Shown here one piece after another: positions 1 to 15,181 of a stretch of DNA of 64,000 bases. Under the pieces are notes generated by a model. It saw nothing but the letters and a program-made list of their open reading frames with translations. It did not search any database and was not told the origin of the DNA. Each line of letters opens with the position of its first letter. Within the stretch, counting starts at the first letter, position 1. Position numbers and translations under genes: made by a program. Origin of the DNA: Rhabditoides inermis (lineage: Eukaryota > Nematoda > Chromadorea > Rhabditida > Rhabditidae); NCBI GenBank assembly GCA_963966185.1, contig CAWZYM010000283.1, positions 1,505,001 through 1,569,000 of the forward strand, given 5' to 3'.

Positions 1-4740
<4,740 letters not shown>

Positions 4741-5369
4741 TTAGGATAGGGCTCGCGCCAGAATTTTCAAGAAGCTATAACCAAAAATCATGTTAGCAGG
4801 AATGTGAACTCATCCAATTCATGTTAGTTAGATTCGCACGGTTCCGTAGGCCAGATCACTAATTGATGGCATCTTTGTATCTTTTCTCTGAAAGAAGTTA
4901 TGAGCGATCTCGCGCACCCATGAGGTGAGAGGCCAGCGTGTGGGTGGGTGGGTGGGTGGGTGGAAGTCGTGTCCGGTAACGCTGACTCTCTCCCGAAAGC
5001 GTACTCTCTCGGCGTTTTCTGCCCGTGTTCTCCAACTCGCACTTTGAGTGTAGTTCGCCCCGCCGCCGCCAGCGTCTAATTCGCGCCGGGTTTGCGTTGT
5101 TTTGGGTCCGCCAACTATAACCAGGAGAAAGAGCGCAGTAGGCGCGACTCCGAACGGTAGTGAGAAAATATGTGGGGAAAAACGTTTTTATGAAACGTAA
5201 CGGCGATCCGAAACGTAACGTGTGATCTGTGGTACATGAGAGTAAGAAGAGAGAGAACGGCCGAGAGTTTGTGTTAGTATTTGTAAACGTTGATAGAAGA
5301 GCAGAAAATATAAAGAGACAGAGAGAGAAGGGCAGAAAATGAGAGAGTGAGAAAGTGAGAGAGAGAACA

Positions 5370-5429
<60 letters not shown>

Positions 5430-5567
5430 CAGTGAAAGAGAGAGAAGGGACGAAGAGAAAGAGAGAACAGAGTGAGTGAGAGATAGTATTTTTTGATAAA
5501 ATCCATATGAATAGTCATAATTCAGCACATATTCAAAATTTCTATGAAATTTAACAAAAGGAAATAT
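4741..5567. other. Non-coding flank with (GA)n tract
   Basis: No supportable exon. It contains a short GGGT run at 4939-4962 and a purine tract dominated by GA at about 5250-5480. Long Ser-Leu ORFs here are translations of this tract. Confidence 0.5.
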
Positions 5568-5779
5568 ATTTTCTTTAAAAAGTACTTGCGTAAACAAATG
5601 AACTTTGTCTTGTCCCAATGCAGCAAAAGCACATGCATAAAGCGTTTACAAATACTAACACAAACCTGCGCATAACGGACAGTGGACATTAACCGATGAA
5701 ATATAACAATACAAATGAATAACGCCATACGTCCATATTAGAGAGAGAGAAGACAGAGAGAGAGAGGAGAGAGAGAGAA

Positions 5780-5852
<73 letters not shown>

Positions 5853-5960
5853 AGAGGCGCAGGTTTGTGTTAGTATTTGTAAACGCTTTATGCATGTGCT
5901 TTTGCTGCATTGGGACAAGACAAAGTTCATTTGTTTACGCAAGTACTTTTTAAAGAAAAT
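5568..5960. mobile_element. Foldback (MITE-like) element, 104-bp inverted arms
   Basis: 5568-5671 and 5857-5960 are inverted copies that appear identical over about 104 bp, beginning ATTTTCTTTAAAAAGTACTT. The 185-bp loop is mostly a (GA)n tract. There is no ORF. A diverged relative lies at 45530-45833 with the same landmarks (TTTAAAA, ACTT, CGTAA, ATGCAT, GCAGGTTTGT). The perfect arms imply recent origin or arm conversion. Confidence 0.85.
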
Positions 5961-6794
5961 ACGGTATTCAGTCAATACAATGTCTCCTGATTTTAGTATG
6001 CAATCGTGGGCGCAGTGCATATGCAAATAAATCTTATAAGCAATTCATGAAAGCATAAATATACGATAAGCCAGTAGCAACTACACTTTTTCGCACACAA
6101 TTCGATACCACCTGGCATCATTTGTTGCAAACTGATATATTGGAGCCGCGAAATTGGCAGTAAGGCAAATACTAACTTTCTAGAACGTGACGTCACATAC
6201 CTGATTTTAACAGAAGCAAATAGCATAGCCACAAAGTTGTTAATGTCTCGCAGTTTTTCTAATAGCATTTGGACAGATTCCATATCACAGTAGTTGTTAG
6301 ACCTTTCAGAGAGATAAATGCTTATGAATTTTGCGCAGTAATTGGTTATGCATTTGCAGTCATATTAATATTATTTATTGCCTCTCTGGCATTTTTTTAT
6401 CAGGCACAGACGCAGAGCGTAGGATTTTTGCTATGTATTTCGTTTAATGCGCATTTTCAAAAACAGATAATTGATGTTTGTTGACCGAATTGCAGCGAGA
6501 TTTTTGTTTATGAAAATAACATTGAAACTTTCAATTGGTACAGTATATGTATACCTAACACTCCTATAATAACTCTTATCATGAAATCGTTGAAGGTTAA
6601 AAAAATGATGTTGTTGGATGGCTTTCTCACAAATATTGGTAAACAGATTTTTTTTTGTGAAATCTCAAACAAAAAGAAGAAACAGTTTGGAATACAGGAA
6701 TGTATGTCATTTACATGGAAGTCACTTTTGAACCTATGAATACGTATTATTGATATACAAATGATCTTCTGACACTTATAAGTAGGAACCTACT
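5961..6794. other. AT-rich intergenic sequence
   Basis: No splice-supported exon, RNA gene or repeat structure recognised between the foldback element and the LTR element. Confidence 0.4.
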
Positions 6795-7306
6795 TGAGAG
6801 GATCTGGCCATTCGAAGACAGACAGGTCTTGCCCAAGGACTACCTCTATGAAGCAACGCGTCGGCGAAGAGCCGACGCGCCACATCGACCCAGAAGTTAC
6901 GTGCAACCGAGAGACCAATAGAACCGACGAGAGACAACTAACTACACACAACAACCCAGAGACACATTGCGAAAGGGGATTTATGACATGGCAATGGTGA
7001 AGGATTTGGTGCGGCGTTAACAAGCCTAGCCTTCGGGTCCGCTAGAGCATTCCGTACTCCGGCTAGGCCGGCGGCGGCGGCGGCGGCCTCGAATGAGCGA
7101 TCGGCCAGCTTATATAGGTGGCCGCGCGCTCTCGAATCTTCTCTCAGTCAATCAGCGTCCGCGGTAGATCAGCGGTAGGTCGGCGGTGAGTCCGGCCGGC
7201 CGGCTCCACCCCTCGTGCTGTCGGCACTGGAAGAGAGAGAGAGATTAGCACTCGAGCACAAGGGAGTGAGAGTGCATCAGCGAGATAGCGTGTCGCCTCG
7301 CTGACA
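6795..7306 (-). repeat. 3' LTR of the gag-only element
   Basis: 512 bp, same sequence as 12415-12926, with the TATA box at about 7109-7118 on the minus strand. It is immediately preceded, in element orientation, by a polypurine tract. Confidence 0.92.
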
Positions 7307-7319
7307 CCTCCCCCTCAAA
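7307..7319 (-). other. Polypurine tract of the LTR element
   Basis: GAGGGGGAGG on the minus strand directly abuts the 3' LTR, where plus-strand DNA priming is expected in reverse transcription. Confidence 0.8.
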
Positions 7320-8191
7320 CAAATGCATCGACACCGCACGATGCCACCTACATAAAAGACCACGACTAATTCCTGAAAGGATTACAATCTACAAGTGTCT
7401 TACGACCCACTAAAGTAACAAGCTACTATACAAAGTAAATCAAACATAAATGGACAGACCACACTTCACGCGTCCCGACTGATGTCCTGCCACTTGCTCG
7501 GCTTGACTCGACCATGCTGCGGATGAATCATCCGGTGTTCGTCTCGAATTCGACGACCATTGAGCACTCGGCCGCCAAAACAGTTGATCTTGTCGAGGCA
7601 GAGCGGCCACCTCGTCGGAAGCGCAGTTGTACACCTGAACAGAGTGTTTCAATACATTCAAACAACATAGCAAAAACTAGAAGTAACTTACCACGTAGTA
7701 AAGATAAACCAATAACAGTGACACGACGAGCCAACTGATCACACGTAGGAGAATAGGAAGAAGATTCACGTGAACTGGGAGCGGCGATGACAAGCCTTCC
7801 ACGTAAATCGCACCCCCACGCTACCCAAAAACCTATTCACGCGCACATGTGCACAGTCTGGCTGTCAGCTGGCAGCGCGCACTACACTCGATAAACTACA
7901 CAAGAAGGGATCTACAAAACCTTATAATACACGTAAAGCAAACAGCACGAACTACTTGTAGCATCGGCACGCGCTGAAAAGAGTCAGATTGGCCCTCTAC
8001 CCAACTCACGCGTCCGAATCGCGAATCCACAGTCTTCACGGCAGAAGAGTCGTCTCTTCGGCGACGACCTTTGCGAGTGAGCGGATTGTAGTTTCCGCGC
8101 TTCGGATTCGGCTGGCGGATGAACTTCGGCTCCGTTGAATCTTACTCATTGTCCAGGTTCGGGTCAGCTGCGTCACGTAGTTTGGAGCGAT

Positions 8192-8583
8192 AGGCCACGT
8201 CAGTGTTGGCGGTTTGTGATCAGCACTTCTTCTCCGTCCGTGTGCAGCGGCGTCGGCTGCATCGTCAGTGTGGAGACAGGCCACGTCGACGTTGGCGGTT
8301 TGTGATCAGCGCTTCTTCTCCGTCCGTGTGCAGCGGCGTCGGCTGCATCGTCAGTGTGGAGACAGGCCACGTCGACGTTGGCGGTTTGTGATCAGCGCTT
8401 CTTCTCCGTCCGTGTGCAGCGGCGTCGGCTGCATCGTCAGTGTGAAGACAGGCCACGTCGGCGTTGGCGGTTTGTGATCAGCGCCTCTTCTCCGTCCGTG
8501 TGCAGCGGCGTCGGCTGCATCGTCAGTGTGGAGACAAGCCACGTCGGCGTTGGCGGTTTGTGATCAGCGCTTCTGCTCCGTCC
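8192..8583. repeat. 86-bp tandem repeat, about 4.5 copies
   Basis: Units begin near 8193, 8279, 8365, 8451 and 8537 with 'ggccacgtc' or a close variant and differ by only a few bases. The period is not a multiple of three and every unit contains stops on the gag strand, so it is untranslated sequence of the LTR element between gag and the 3' LTR. Confidence 0.9.
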
Positions 8584-8955
8584 CTGTCTGTCCAACAAAC
8601 GACCGAGCACCGATAACTGAAAAAAACTGAAGTCAACTGTTTCTGACTCTCGGGATACTACAATACTACAAAAAGTGTGGCGTCATTCGTTTACAGGTGA
8701 TACGTCTGACCCACGAACGTGTCTAAACAACAATGTGACATGACAAAAGATAATCTGATTACAAAATGTCTCGCCTCGATCTACAGTCAGAACTCAATCA
8801 ATAATCAACGACCGCGCAAAACGTATAAACCCAAAAGAAACTACCGAATTTGGAAACTGATATGATTTGATCACTCGGGCAGATCCGAGCTTACTAGAAA
8901 AAGGGACTACCTACTGCACAGTTATACAAAGGTGTTCACTCACGTGCACGTCCGT

Positions 8956-9903
8956 CTAATTAAGAGAAAGGGCGGCGAACTCGTCCACTCCGGCATCGTA
9001 TCCGGCTTGTGCCTTACGTCCATTGTGTCGCTTTGCCTGGTTTTTCCGCGCCTTCTTCAGACGAGAACAGTAGAGATCTGAATGACCATCCTTTCTACAG
9101 TACCCACAATAACGCATCCGCTTCTCCAGCTCGCAGGCTTCGACGTTGTCGGTCTCCTTCTTCACGGGGTCGGCCGTCTTCCACTTGCGCAGCACCTGCT
9201 GGCAGCTGCCCTTGTGCTTCGCCGATCCACAGTAGGCGCACCGCTTTGCGTCTCCAGCTAGCTCCTCCGGACAGGGCTTACAGTCGCGGTCGTAGAACAG
9301 AGTCTCAATCCAGTCTGCTCGCATGACCACAGCAAAGAAGTCGTCCTTGTCAATGTTCCTGCCGCCATAGTTCATCAGGTTCATAACTCGGAGCTCTTCA
9401 GGTCGGATACCGTTGACGAAGTCGTCGTAGAGAAAGTACTTCTTGCACTCACCTGGGTAATGACGACCGGCAACTCTCTCCCAACAACGTCTCGCGTAGT
9501 CACGTACCCTTTCGTTCTTGCCCTGCTCCATCTTGAAGTTGCTGCGGTGCTCTACAGTCATCTGATGTCGGCCGCCTTCGAAGAAGTCCATCAGGTACTT
9601 GACCAGCTCGTCGTAGTCGTGCTTCTTCTCGCTCATCTCGTGGAAGATCCATTCTGCACCCACGACATTGCAGCGCAGTAGCGCGGCCTTCTGACGCGCG
9701 GGAATGTTGAGACCGAAGGCCTTGATCTTGTCCTCGAAGCGCACTAGAAACCTACTGAATTGTGCGGGCTCGCCGGGAGAGTATTTGAACACCTCCCACT
9801 TGACGTGGCTCACGTTCACGCAGATGTTGTTGTCATTGCTCACCTTGTGAACCGTCTCGTCTCGTTCACCTGCGGACGCATCTGAAACTTGATCTGTTTC
9901 CAT
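8956..9903 (-). CDS. gag: Retrotransposon Gag protein with two zinc knuckles
   Basis: A 315-residue uninterrupted ORF. The central part (about residues 35-200) is a helix-rich Gag-type capsid region with a retrotransposon-gag feel (WEVFKYSPGEPAQFSRFLVR, RVRDYARRCWER). The C-terminal third has two nucleic-acid-binding zinc knuckles: C222-x2-C225-x4-H230-x3-C234 (last spacing one short) and a canonical C266-x2-C269-x4-H274-x4-C279. A Lys/Arg-rich tail follows. Gag packages element RNA into virus-like particles in the cytoplasm. The ORF is intact, as expected for a young element whose Gag is still used. It ends in its own stop, with no overlapping or downstream pol frame. Length and knuckles fit Ty3/Gypsy or Bel/Pao Gag; without pol the clade cannot be fixed. 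Confidence 0.88.
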   Translation of the reverse strand: METDQVSDASAGERDETVHKVSNDNNICVNVSHVKWEVFKYSPGEPAQFSRFLVRFEDKIKAFGLNIPARQKAALLRCNVVGAEWIFHEMSEKKHDYDELVKYLMDFFEGGRHQMTVEHRSNFKMEQGKNERVRDYARRCWERVAGRHYPGECKKYFLYDDFVNGIRPEELRVMNLMNYGGRNIDKDDFFAVVMRADWIETLFYDRDCKPCPEELAGDAKRCAYCGSAKHKGSCQQVLRKWKTADPVKKETDNVEACELEKRMRYCGYCRKDGHSDLYCSRLKKARKNQAKRHNGRKAQAGYDAGVDEFAALSLN

Positions 9904-10182
9904 GCTTCACTGCCCTCGTTCACCTCCGCGTTCTTCTTCTTCTTCTCAAGAGATAAGACAAAGAGAAAGGTTGGTTTGCGTTGGGCGGCGATAACAAGCC
10001 AGGTCGCAAGCAAGCTTGCTAGACAGAGAGAGAGGATAAGAGAAACTTATACCCCTGCAGCGTTGATGTTCCAGCTCGAGCAGCACCTGCAAGATGTGGT
10101 ACGTGACAGTCAAAAAAAAACGCGCGCGATAATCGACAACTAATACACGGACAATGCGAAACAACAGTGGCGAGCAAAACAT

Positions 10183-10232
<50 letters not shown>

Positions 10233-12395
10233 CAATCAACGAAAATCAATAATCAATGTCAATCATCATACAGACACCAGAGTAACGCGAAAATATAAGA
10301 CAAAATCGGGAAGTACAAGGAGTTCACATTGCGCCAGAAAATTCACCTGCAATTGGTAAGTTAACACGCAGAAACACAATGCTCACTTCTAGATCGAGTC
10401 CCATATATTCTTATCACTCGTCCCACTACACTAACAACTCACCTTGTTGAAGTGTTCGTGGCGCGCCGACACTGCTTGACGGTGCAGCGGCTTCTCGTCC
10501 CTGGGTATCGAGGCATCTATCATCTCGTCACCTGGAACGTAGTGAAGTTAGAATAGGATCCAACACCACATCTACACAACACTCTTTCCTATCTAAGTAG
10601 TGCAGGTATAGTCTCAATACTAATTCTACAAAACTCAAATAGTGCGCCCACGTTTACGTTATGTTGCTATAGTCGTTCGCAAACGGCTCATAGATAGCGT
10701 CTTCCATCAGTCATCAATGCTATCCGTCTCTGACCTCATAGCCTACCACGAACCCTTGCGAGACACGCTGCGCGAATGCAGCTGCGCGTTCTTGACTTGT
10801 TCTCATCATTCGCTCGACGCGGCTGAACGTCGAAATGGCGCTCATTCCCTTGTAGTTTGGAGTTTCGTGTATGAGAAGAGCTCATATCCCGAAACTCTCG
10901 GTCCGTTCTGAGTAGTACCACTAGTATCTACAATAATGTCTCTGCCAAAGTGAGCTCGCACTGCACTTGGAACTGAAAGAGCGCTAGACCAATGATCACT
11001 AACCAAAGATCCCTACCCTGTGGCACTACCGCAAGGATTTATAAATATAGCACTACTATATTATCACCGAGTGTGATCAAATCACCGGCATAAAACGAAT
11101 ATGACACTATCATTATCCGCTACCTAGGCATCCCTAGGTTTTGCACAACCCGAACACGCATTCTAATTGTCGTCACAATATAAGAATCATGCCTCCTTAG
11201 ACCCGCATACCTGCAGTCTCCCTGAGTGAGTCTCCTCCTGACGGAAGCTGCTTCGACACGCCAGACCTCGCCAGCCTTCTCGGCCCACTCGGCGAGTCTA
11301 GCGAGCGTGATGAAATAAAGTTATAGCACTACTATTCACTTAAATTACCCACAGCCCGCAACCAATCAGTTAACACTACACTCACATATATTAAAACAAC
11401 CAAACTAATAGTACAATATGTAAATACAGGATCACAATTCACTTAGACGTACCTGATCTCGTTCGTTGGTGCAGGGGTGCACAGTGGGCATCGCAGTCAC
11501 CCGGCCGGCTTTCGAAACACGCTTGTGTTGTGGGGCGCGATCGATACCGGTCACTCGGTCCAGCCTCTGCGAGGAGAGGAGAGAGACGAAATCACGCGAT
11601 CGAGAAATCAGCGGTCACTCACACCACACCCACCGACACAGACGACAGACGATCGATGTCTGGCGAGAGCGCGACAACAGAGAACAGTGCGGACACGTGA
11701 AAATAAAATCTACCGTATTCAAAACATATTACTGTAACTACAGTACTCCTGACACAAACATATTTGTAGTTGTGTGACTAGTCTTATACTACCTCAAGGC
11801 GAAAAATATAAATGGAGTCTCGCTCACACACCGCGCACCCGTATAGCAGAGACCACACTACAAACTACAACGCTCACTCACCGACGGCGCGATTGCTTTC
11901 GCAACTGCCAGCCGTCCAAACGAATGGCCGTAAGAAAATAACTAGCCCTTTTGAGTCCCACTGGTGTACACTTGCACGTTCGTTCTCTTGTGTGGCTGTT
12001 TTGCTCACCCGTACCCGCGAACATAATCCTGCACGTTTCCGCGCAGGAAGAGAGAGAGGGAGTTGGTTAACTTGGGGCGGCGATAACAAGCCAGGGGCGT
12101 GAGCTCACTTGCGCAAGCTCACTAGACCAGACAACAAGGGAGGATAAGACGGTGCAATGTACAACCATGACTCAACGGGACACCTTGGCAATAGGCGGCT
12201 CAAATCGTCTCGGTATCTATTCTCTGCGGTATAGGAGACACACTCTCACAGCTTCTAGACTGCTGCGAGAGGCGCTCGACACGCATTCGGTGGAAAGCGG
12301 CACACATACATACAACACGAAACAGTTTGCAACCTGCACGAGATAATATATGCTACCGTACCAGAACTGCTACCACAAAAAGAGAGAAGAAATGG
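9904..12395 (-). other. Long leader of the LTR element
   Basis: About 2.5 kb between PBS and gag with no ORF that looks coding. It holds a (GA)n tract at 10183-10230 and two copies of GCGGCGATAACAAGCC (9985-10000 and 12077-12092), a motif also present in both LTRs. A leader of this length probably contains an intron or packaging signals; neither is provable here. Confidence 0.5.
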
Positions 12396-12413
12396 CTCCG
12401 CTCGCTGTTACCA
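12396..12413 (-). other. Primer binding site of the LTR element
   Basis: TGGTAACAGCGAGCGGAG on the minus strand lies one base inside the 5' LTR. It begins with TGG, complementary to a tRNA CCA 3' end. I could not assign the priming tRNA. Confidence 0.75.
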
Positions 12414-12414
12414 A

Positions 12415-12926
12415 TGAGAGGATCTGGCCATTCGAAGACAGACAGGTCTTGCCCAAGGACTACCTCTATGAAGCAACGCGTCGGCGAAGAGCCGACGCGC
12501 CACATCGACCCAGAAGTTACGTGCAACCGAGAGACCAATAGAACCGACGAGAGACAACTAACTACACACAACAACCCAGAGACACATTGCGAAAGGGGAT
12601 TTATGACATGGCAATGGTGAAGGATTTGGTGCGGCGTTAACAAGCCTAGCCTTCGGGTCCGCTAGAGCATTCCGTACTCCGGCTAGGCCGGCGGCGGCGG
12701 CGGCGGCCTCGAATGAGCGATCGGCCAGCTTATATAGGTGGCCGCGCGCTCTCGAATCTTCTCTCAGTCAATCAGCGTCCGCGGTAGATCAGCGGTAGGT
12801 CGGCGGTGAGTCCGGCCGGCCGGCTCCACCCCTCGTGCTGTCGGCACTGGAAGAGAGAGAGAGATTAGCACTCGAGCACAAGGGAGTGAGAGTGCATCAG
12901 CGAGATAGCGTGTCGCCTCGCTGACA
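12415..12926 (-). repeat. 5' LTR of the gag-only element
   Basis: 512 bp, TG...CA on the minus strand. It contains a minus-strand TATA box (CCTATATAAG) at about 12729-12738, placing U3 at the 12926 side, and a (GGC)n stretch at about 12690-12706. It matches 6795-7306 throughout. Confidence 0.92.
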
Positions 12927-13572
12927 CTCCACAAAAAATTATAGATAATACAATCCGTAAAAAATCATGAAAACAAGTGAACAAAATAAATTTAAACAAC
13001 TTTGTGATTTGTAATTACATTCAAAATCGGTGAAAATGTCAGTGAAAATGAGAACTGTGGTTCACAGTAATCTGCGAGTGATTGCGTAGTTTGTTTCGTG
13101 ATGACATCGACATTTGTCTTTTTCATCAAATCTATTTCTCGTCTGGCGCGAAAATATTTACTATATAACTATAATAATGTAAATATGTACTGTAGAATAT
13201 AAATAGGATACACTATATTATGATTACGGCAGGTGTGAAATTGATAACAAATGATGACGAGCTATTAATAGGATAAAACATATCACACAAACGGAGTATC
13301 TAGAAAGTACGATTTCACTAATTGATGTTTTGCCAATAAGTATAAGATAATGTTGTTAGGGATTGTGTTCCATAGTGCAAAAATACTACAGAGAAAGTAC
13401 TGCTCTTTTTAAGTGTCTTATTGATGAATAAGAGAAAATGAGAAAAAGATATATTCGTGGTAAGCAGAAATTTGGTCGAAGTGTCATGCTTTTTTCAAAT
13501 GTAGTTATTTCTAAATATGTAAGTGTACCTACCAGAAAAAATGCCATTATACGATTTGGAATCGTAAGACGC
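12927..13572. other. AT-rich intergenic sequence
   Basis: No exon or repeat structure recognised. A weak ORF at 13438-13725 mostly overlaps the TACGATT-rich element that follows and is not coding-like. Confidence 0.4.
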
Positions 13573-13896
13573 GGCAGACTTTTCGCATTTCGAATGCCGA
13601 ATCGTATCAGGATTGTACGATTCTGGAATCGTATACGAGTCGTAAAATTCTGCCGATCTCTCAGATTCGTAAATCGCGTTTACGATTCTTTGTTCAATAT
13701 AACGTTTGTTTCGTTAGTTGTTTAGATTCATTAGTTAGTAAAATACATTGTCAAGTGGATTGAGATGATAGAACACATAATTTGAAACTATTTGGTAGCA
13801 CACCATCGGAATCGTACGATTCGGTACCGATTACGATTCGTGACGTGTGATGAAATACGATTACGATTTACGATTACGATTTACGAAAAGTCTGCC
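13573..13896. mobile_element. Degenerate inverted-repeat element (MITE-like), TACGATT-rich
   Basis: Ends are inverted copies: GGCAGACTTTTCG at 13573-13585 and CGAAAAGTCTGCC at 13884-13896, with partial matching beyond. The interior is full of direct and inverted TACGATT/AATCGTA words. A related end (CGAAAAGTCGGCCGGGACCC) occurs at about 18884-18903. No transposase. Confidence 0.55.
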
Positions 13897-14621
13897 GGGT
13901 CCCTAAGCTTGCGCAGGAGCGGCGCACACACATCCATACCGTACAAAGCGATTCAAACATAGCGGGAGTTTCATAACACTTCGTTTTCTTCTTCGATTCA
14001 TAGACTCATTGAACATCGAACGTGCTTAGAATCTATGTGATGCAACCCTCTATATCAGTATAGTCGCGGACCAATTTCCTCTCGCCCATTCCAGAGTGCA
14101 TTCACGATACGCGTTCGTGCGCTTCATATGAACACATATCTCCGATGCACTTCCGTTATTGTTAGAGTGCAGTCTTTTCTTCTCCAAGAATACACGAATC
14201 GTACCAATCTGATCGTAGAGAAGATATGATCACGGTTGCATAGTAATGGAGTACAGTATTTTCTTCCTGCACGGATGCGTCCAGAGTGGAGTATACTGTT
14301 GTTGTGTACCAAGAGGAACTGTTTGCCGGCACTGTTATCAGGTCTTACGAAAGCGGAACAACAGTACACCATCTCTATTTTGGGGGTCAGCACACTGTGC
14401 TGAAAACATCACGCACACACTTGTTTGGTCGGTTTAGTAGAGATGTTTGGTGAAGGGTGAAGATGAATCGTGGTAGTAAGTTCTTTCTCATCAGTTGAAT
14501 TGTCTCTTTTTCCAATTGTAGTCAAAACTGGCATTAGCCTCTTGCAGAGTGCAGCATATTTGGTCATTCGAATAACTGAAACGGTGATAAGATATGGATT
14601 CTGAAACACCTGTAGTTTTGG
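13897..14621. other. Intergenic sequence
   Basis: Unique flank between the MITE-like element and the left arm of the inverted duplication. I see no splice-supported exon. Confidence 0.4.
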
Positions 14622-14752
14622 GTCCCTCGACGGAACGAAGCTAGAATTCGTGGATGTGACAAGAACAGGATATGGAAATCAGTAGCGAGACAGTGAATGA
14701 TGCACTGAATCACCCCTATACATTTCCCATACATACGGACAGTCACGTTCAG

Positions 14753-14832
14753 ATGTGTACGTGCCCAGTGCAGTTCCCGAGATCGCTATCCGGTTATTCA
14801 ACTATCCCGTACTTACACGTTCAAAGCACAGT
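14753..14832 (+). CDS. Possible N-terminal exon of the left SH2-like gene
   Basis: A window opened by CAG and closed by GT|GTGAGT, in frame with the exon at 15182 when spliced (phase 2). It starts with an in-frame ATG. The right-arm counterpart (24286-24357) is 8 nt shorter, so its upstream phase differs. That weakens the case for coding. Confidence 0.3.
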
Positions 14833-15181
14833 GTGAGTTGAGCATTGTTCACATTTAACTAAATTGTCAGCATACGGAAACGTTCTGGAAACCATTTTAC
14901 TTGAAATGCGTGAAAATTACTCTAAAGCGCAGCCATTTGCGATTGCGCACTCGTGTCAGACGGTCGGACAATGTGGGTGATATTCATTAAATAAATCCAG
15001 TATAGATTTTGTATCGTAAAGTCGTTTGATGCTACAAAAAAGACACAAAGATGTTTCTGAGAGTAGAGACCAGACTCATCTGTTGCTAGCAAAAGATCTT
15101 CAGAAAGAACTTCGGGTTTCCGATGTCTTGTCTAGTCTTGTCTTTCTATTTTTATATTTTGTGTATTCACATCACTTTCAG

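Larger units (their letters stand above)
6795..12926 (-). mobile_element. Gag-only (non-autonomous) LTR retrotransposon
   Basis: A complete LTR element lies on the minus strand: 5' LTR 12415-12926, PBS 12396-12413, gag 8956-9903, polypurine tract 7307-7319, 3' LTR 6795-7306. Both LTRs are 512 bp, start TG and end CA, and look identical when read in parallel, so insertion is recent. The internal region is about 5.1 kb, but no protease, reverse transcriptase, RNase H or integrase motif was found in it. The 5' leader before gag is unusually long (about 2.5 kb). The 1.6 kb after gag holds an 86-bp tandem repeat instead of pol. This is the architecture of non-autonomous elements that carry LTRs plus gag and depend on a related element for pol. 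No clean target-site duplication was seen. Confidence 0.9.

Noticed and set aside
8203..8563. Overlapping ORFs repeating 'RRRLHRQC' that suggested a repeat protein or CRISPR-like array
   Set aside because: They are caused by the 86-bp tandem repeat in the untranslated part of an LTR element. The period is not divisible by three, and there are no spacers.
7307..8955. Expected location of pol in the LTR element
   Set aside because: Read in all frames for RT, protease and integrase motifs; none seen, so no pol CDS is reported.
9009..9681. Plus-strand ORFs opposite gag
   Set aside because: They are shadows of the gag frame.
13438..13725. 95-codon plus-strand ORF rich in Arg/Ile/Val
   Set aside because: Most of it is translation of the TACGATT-rich inverted-repeat element.
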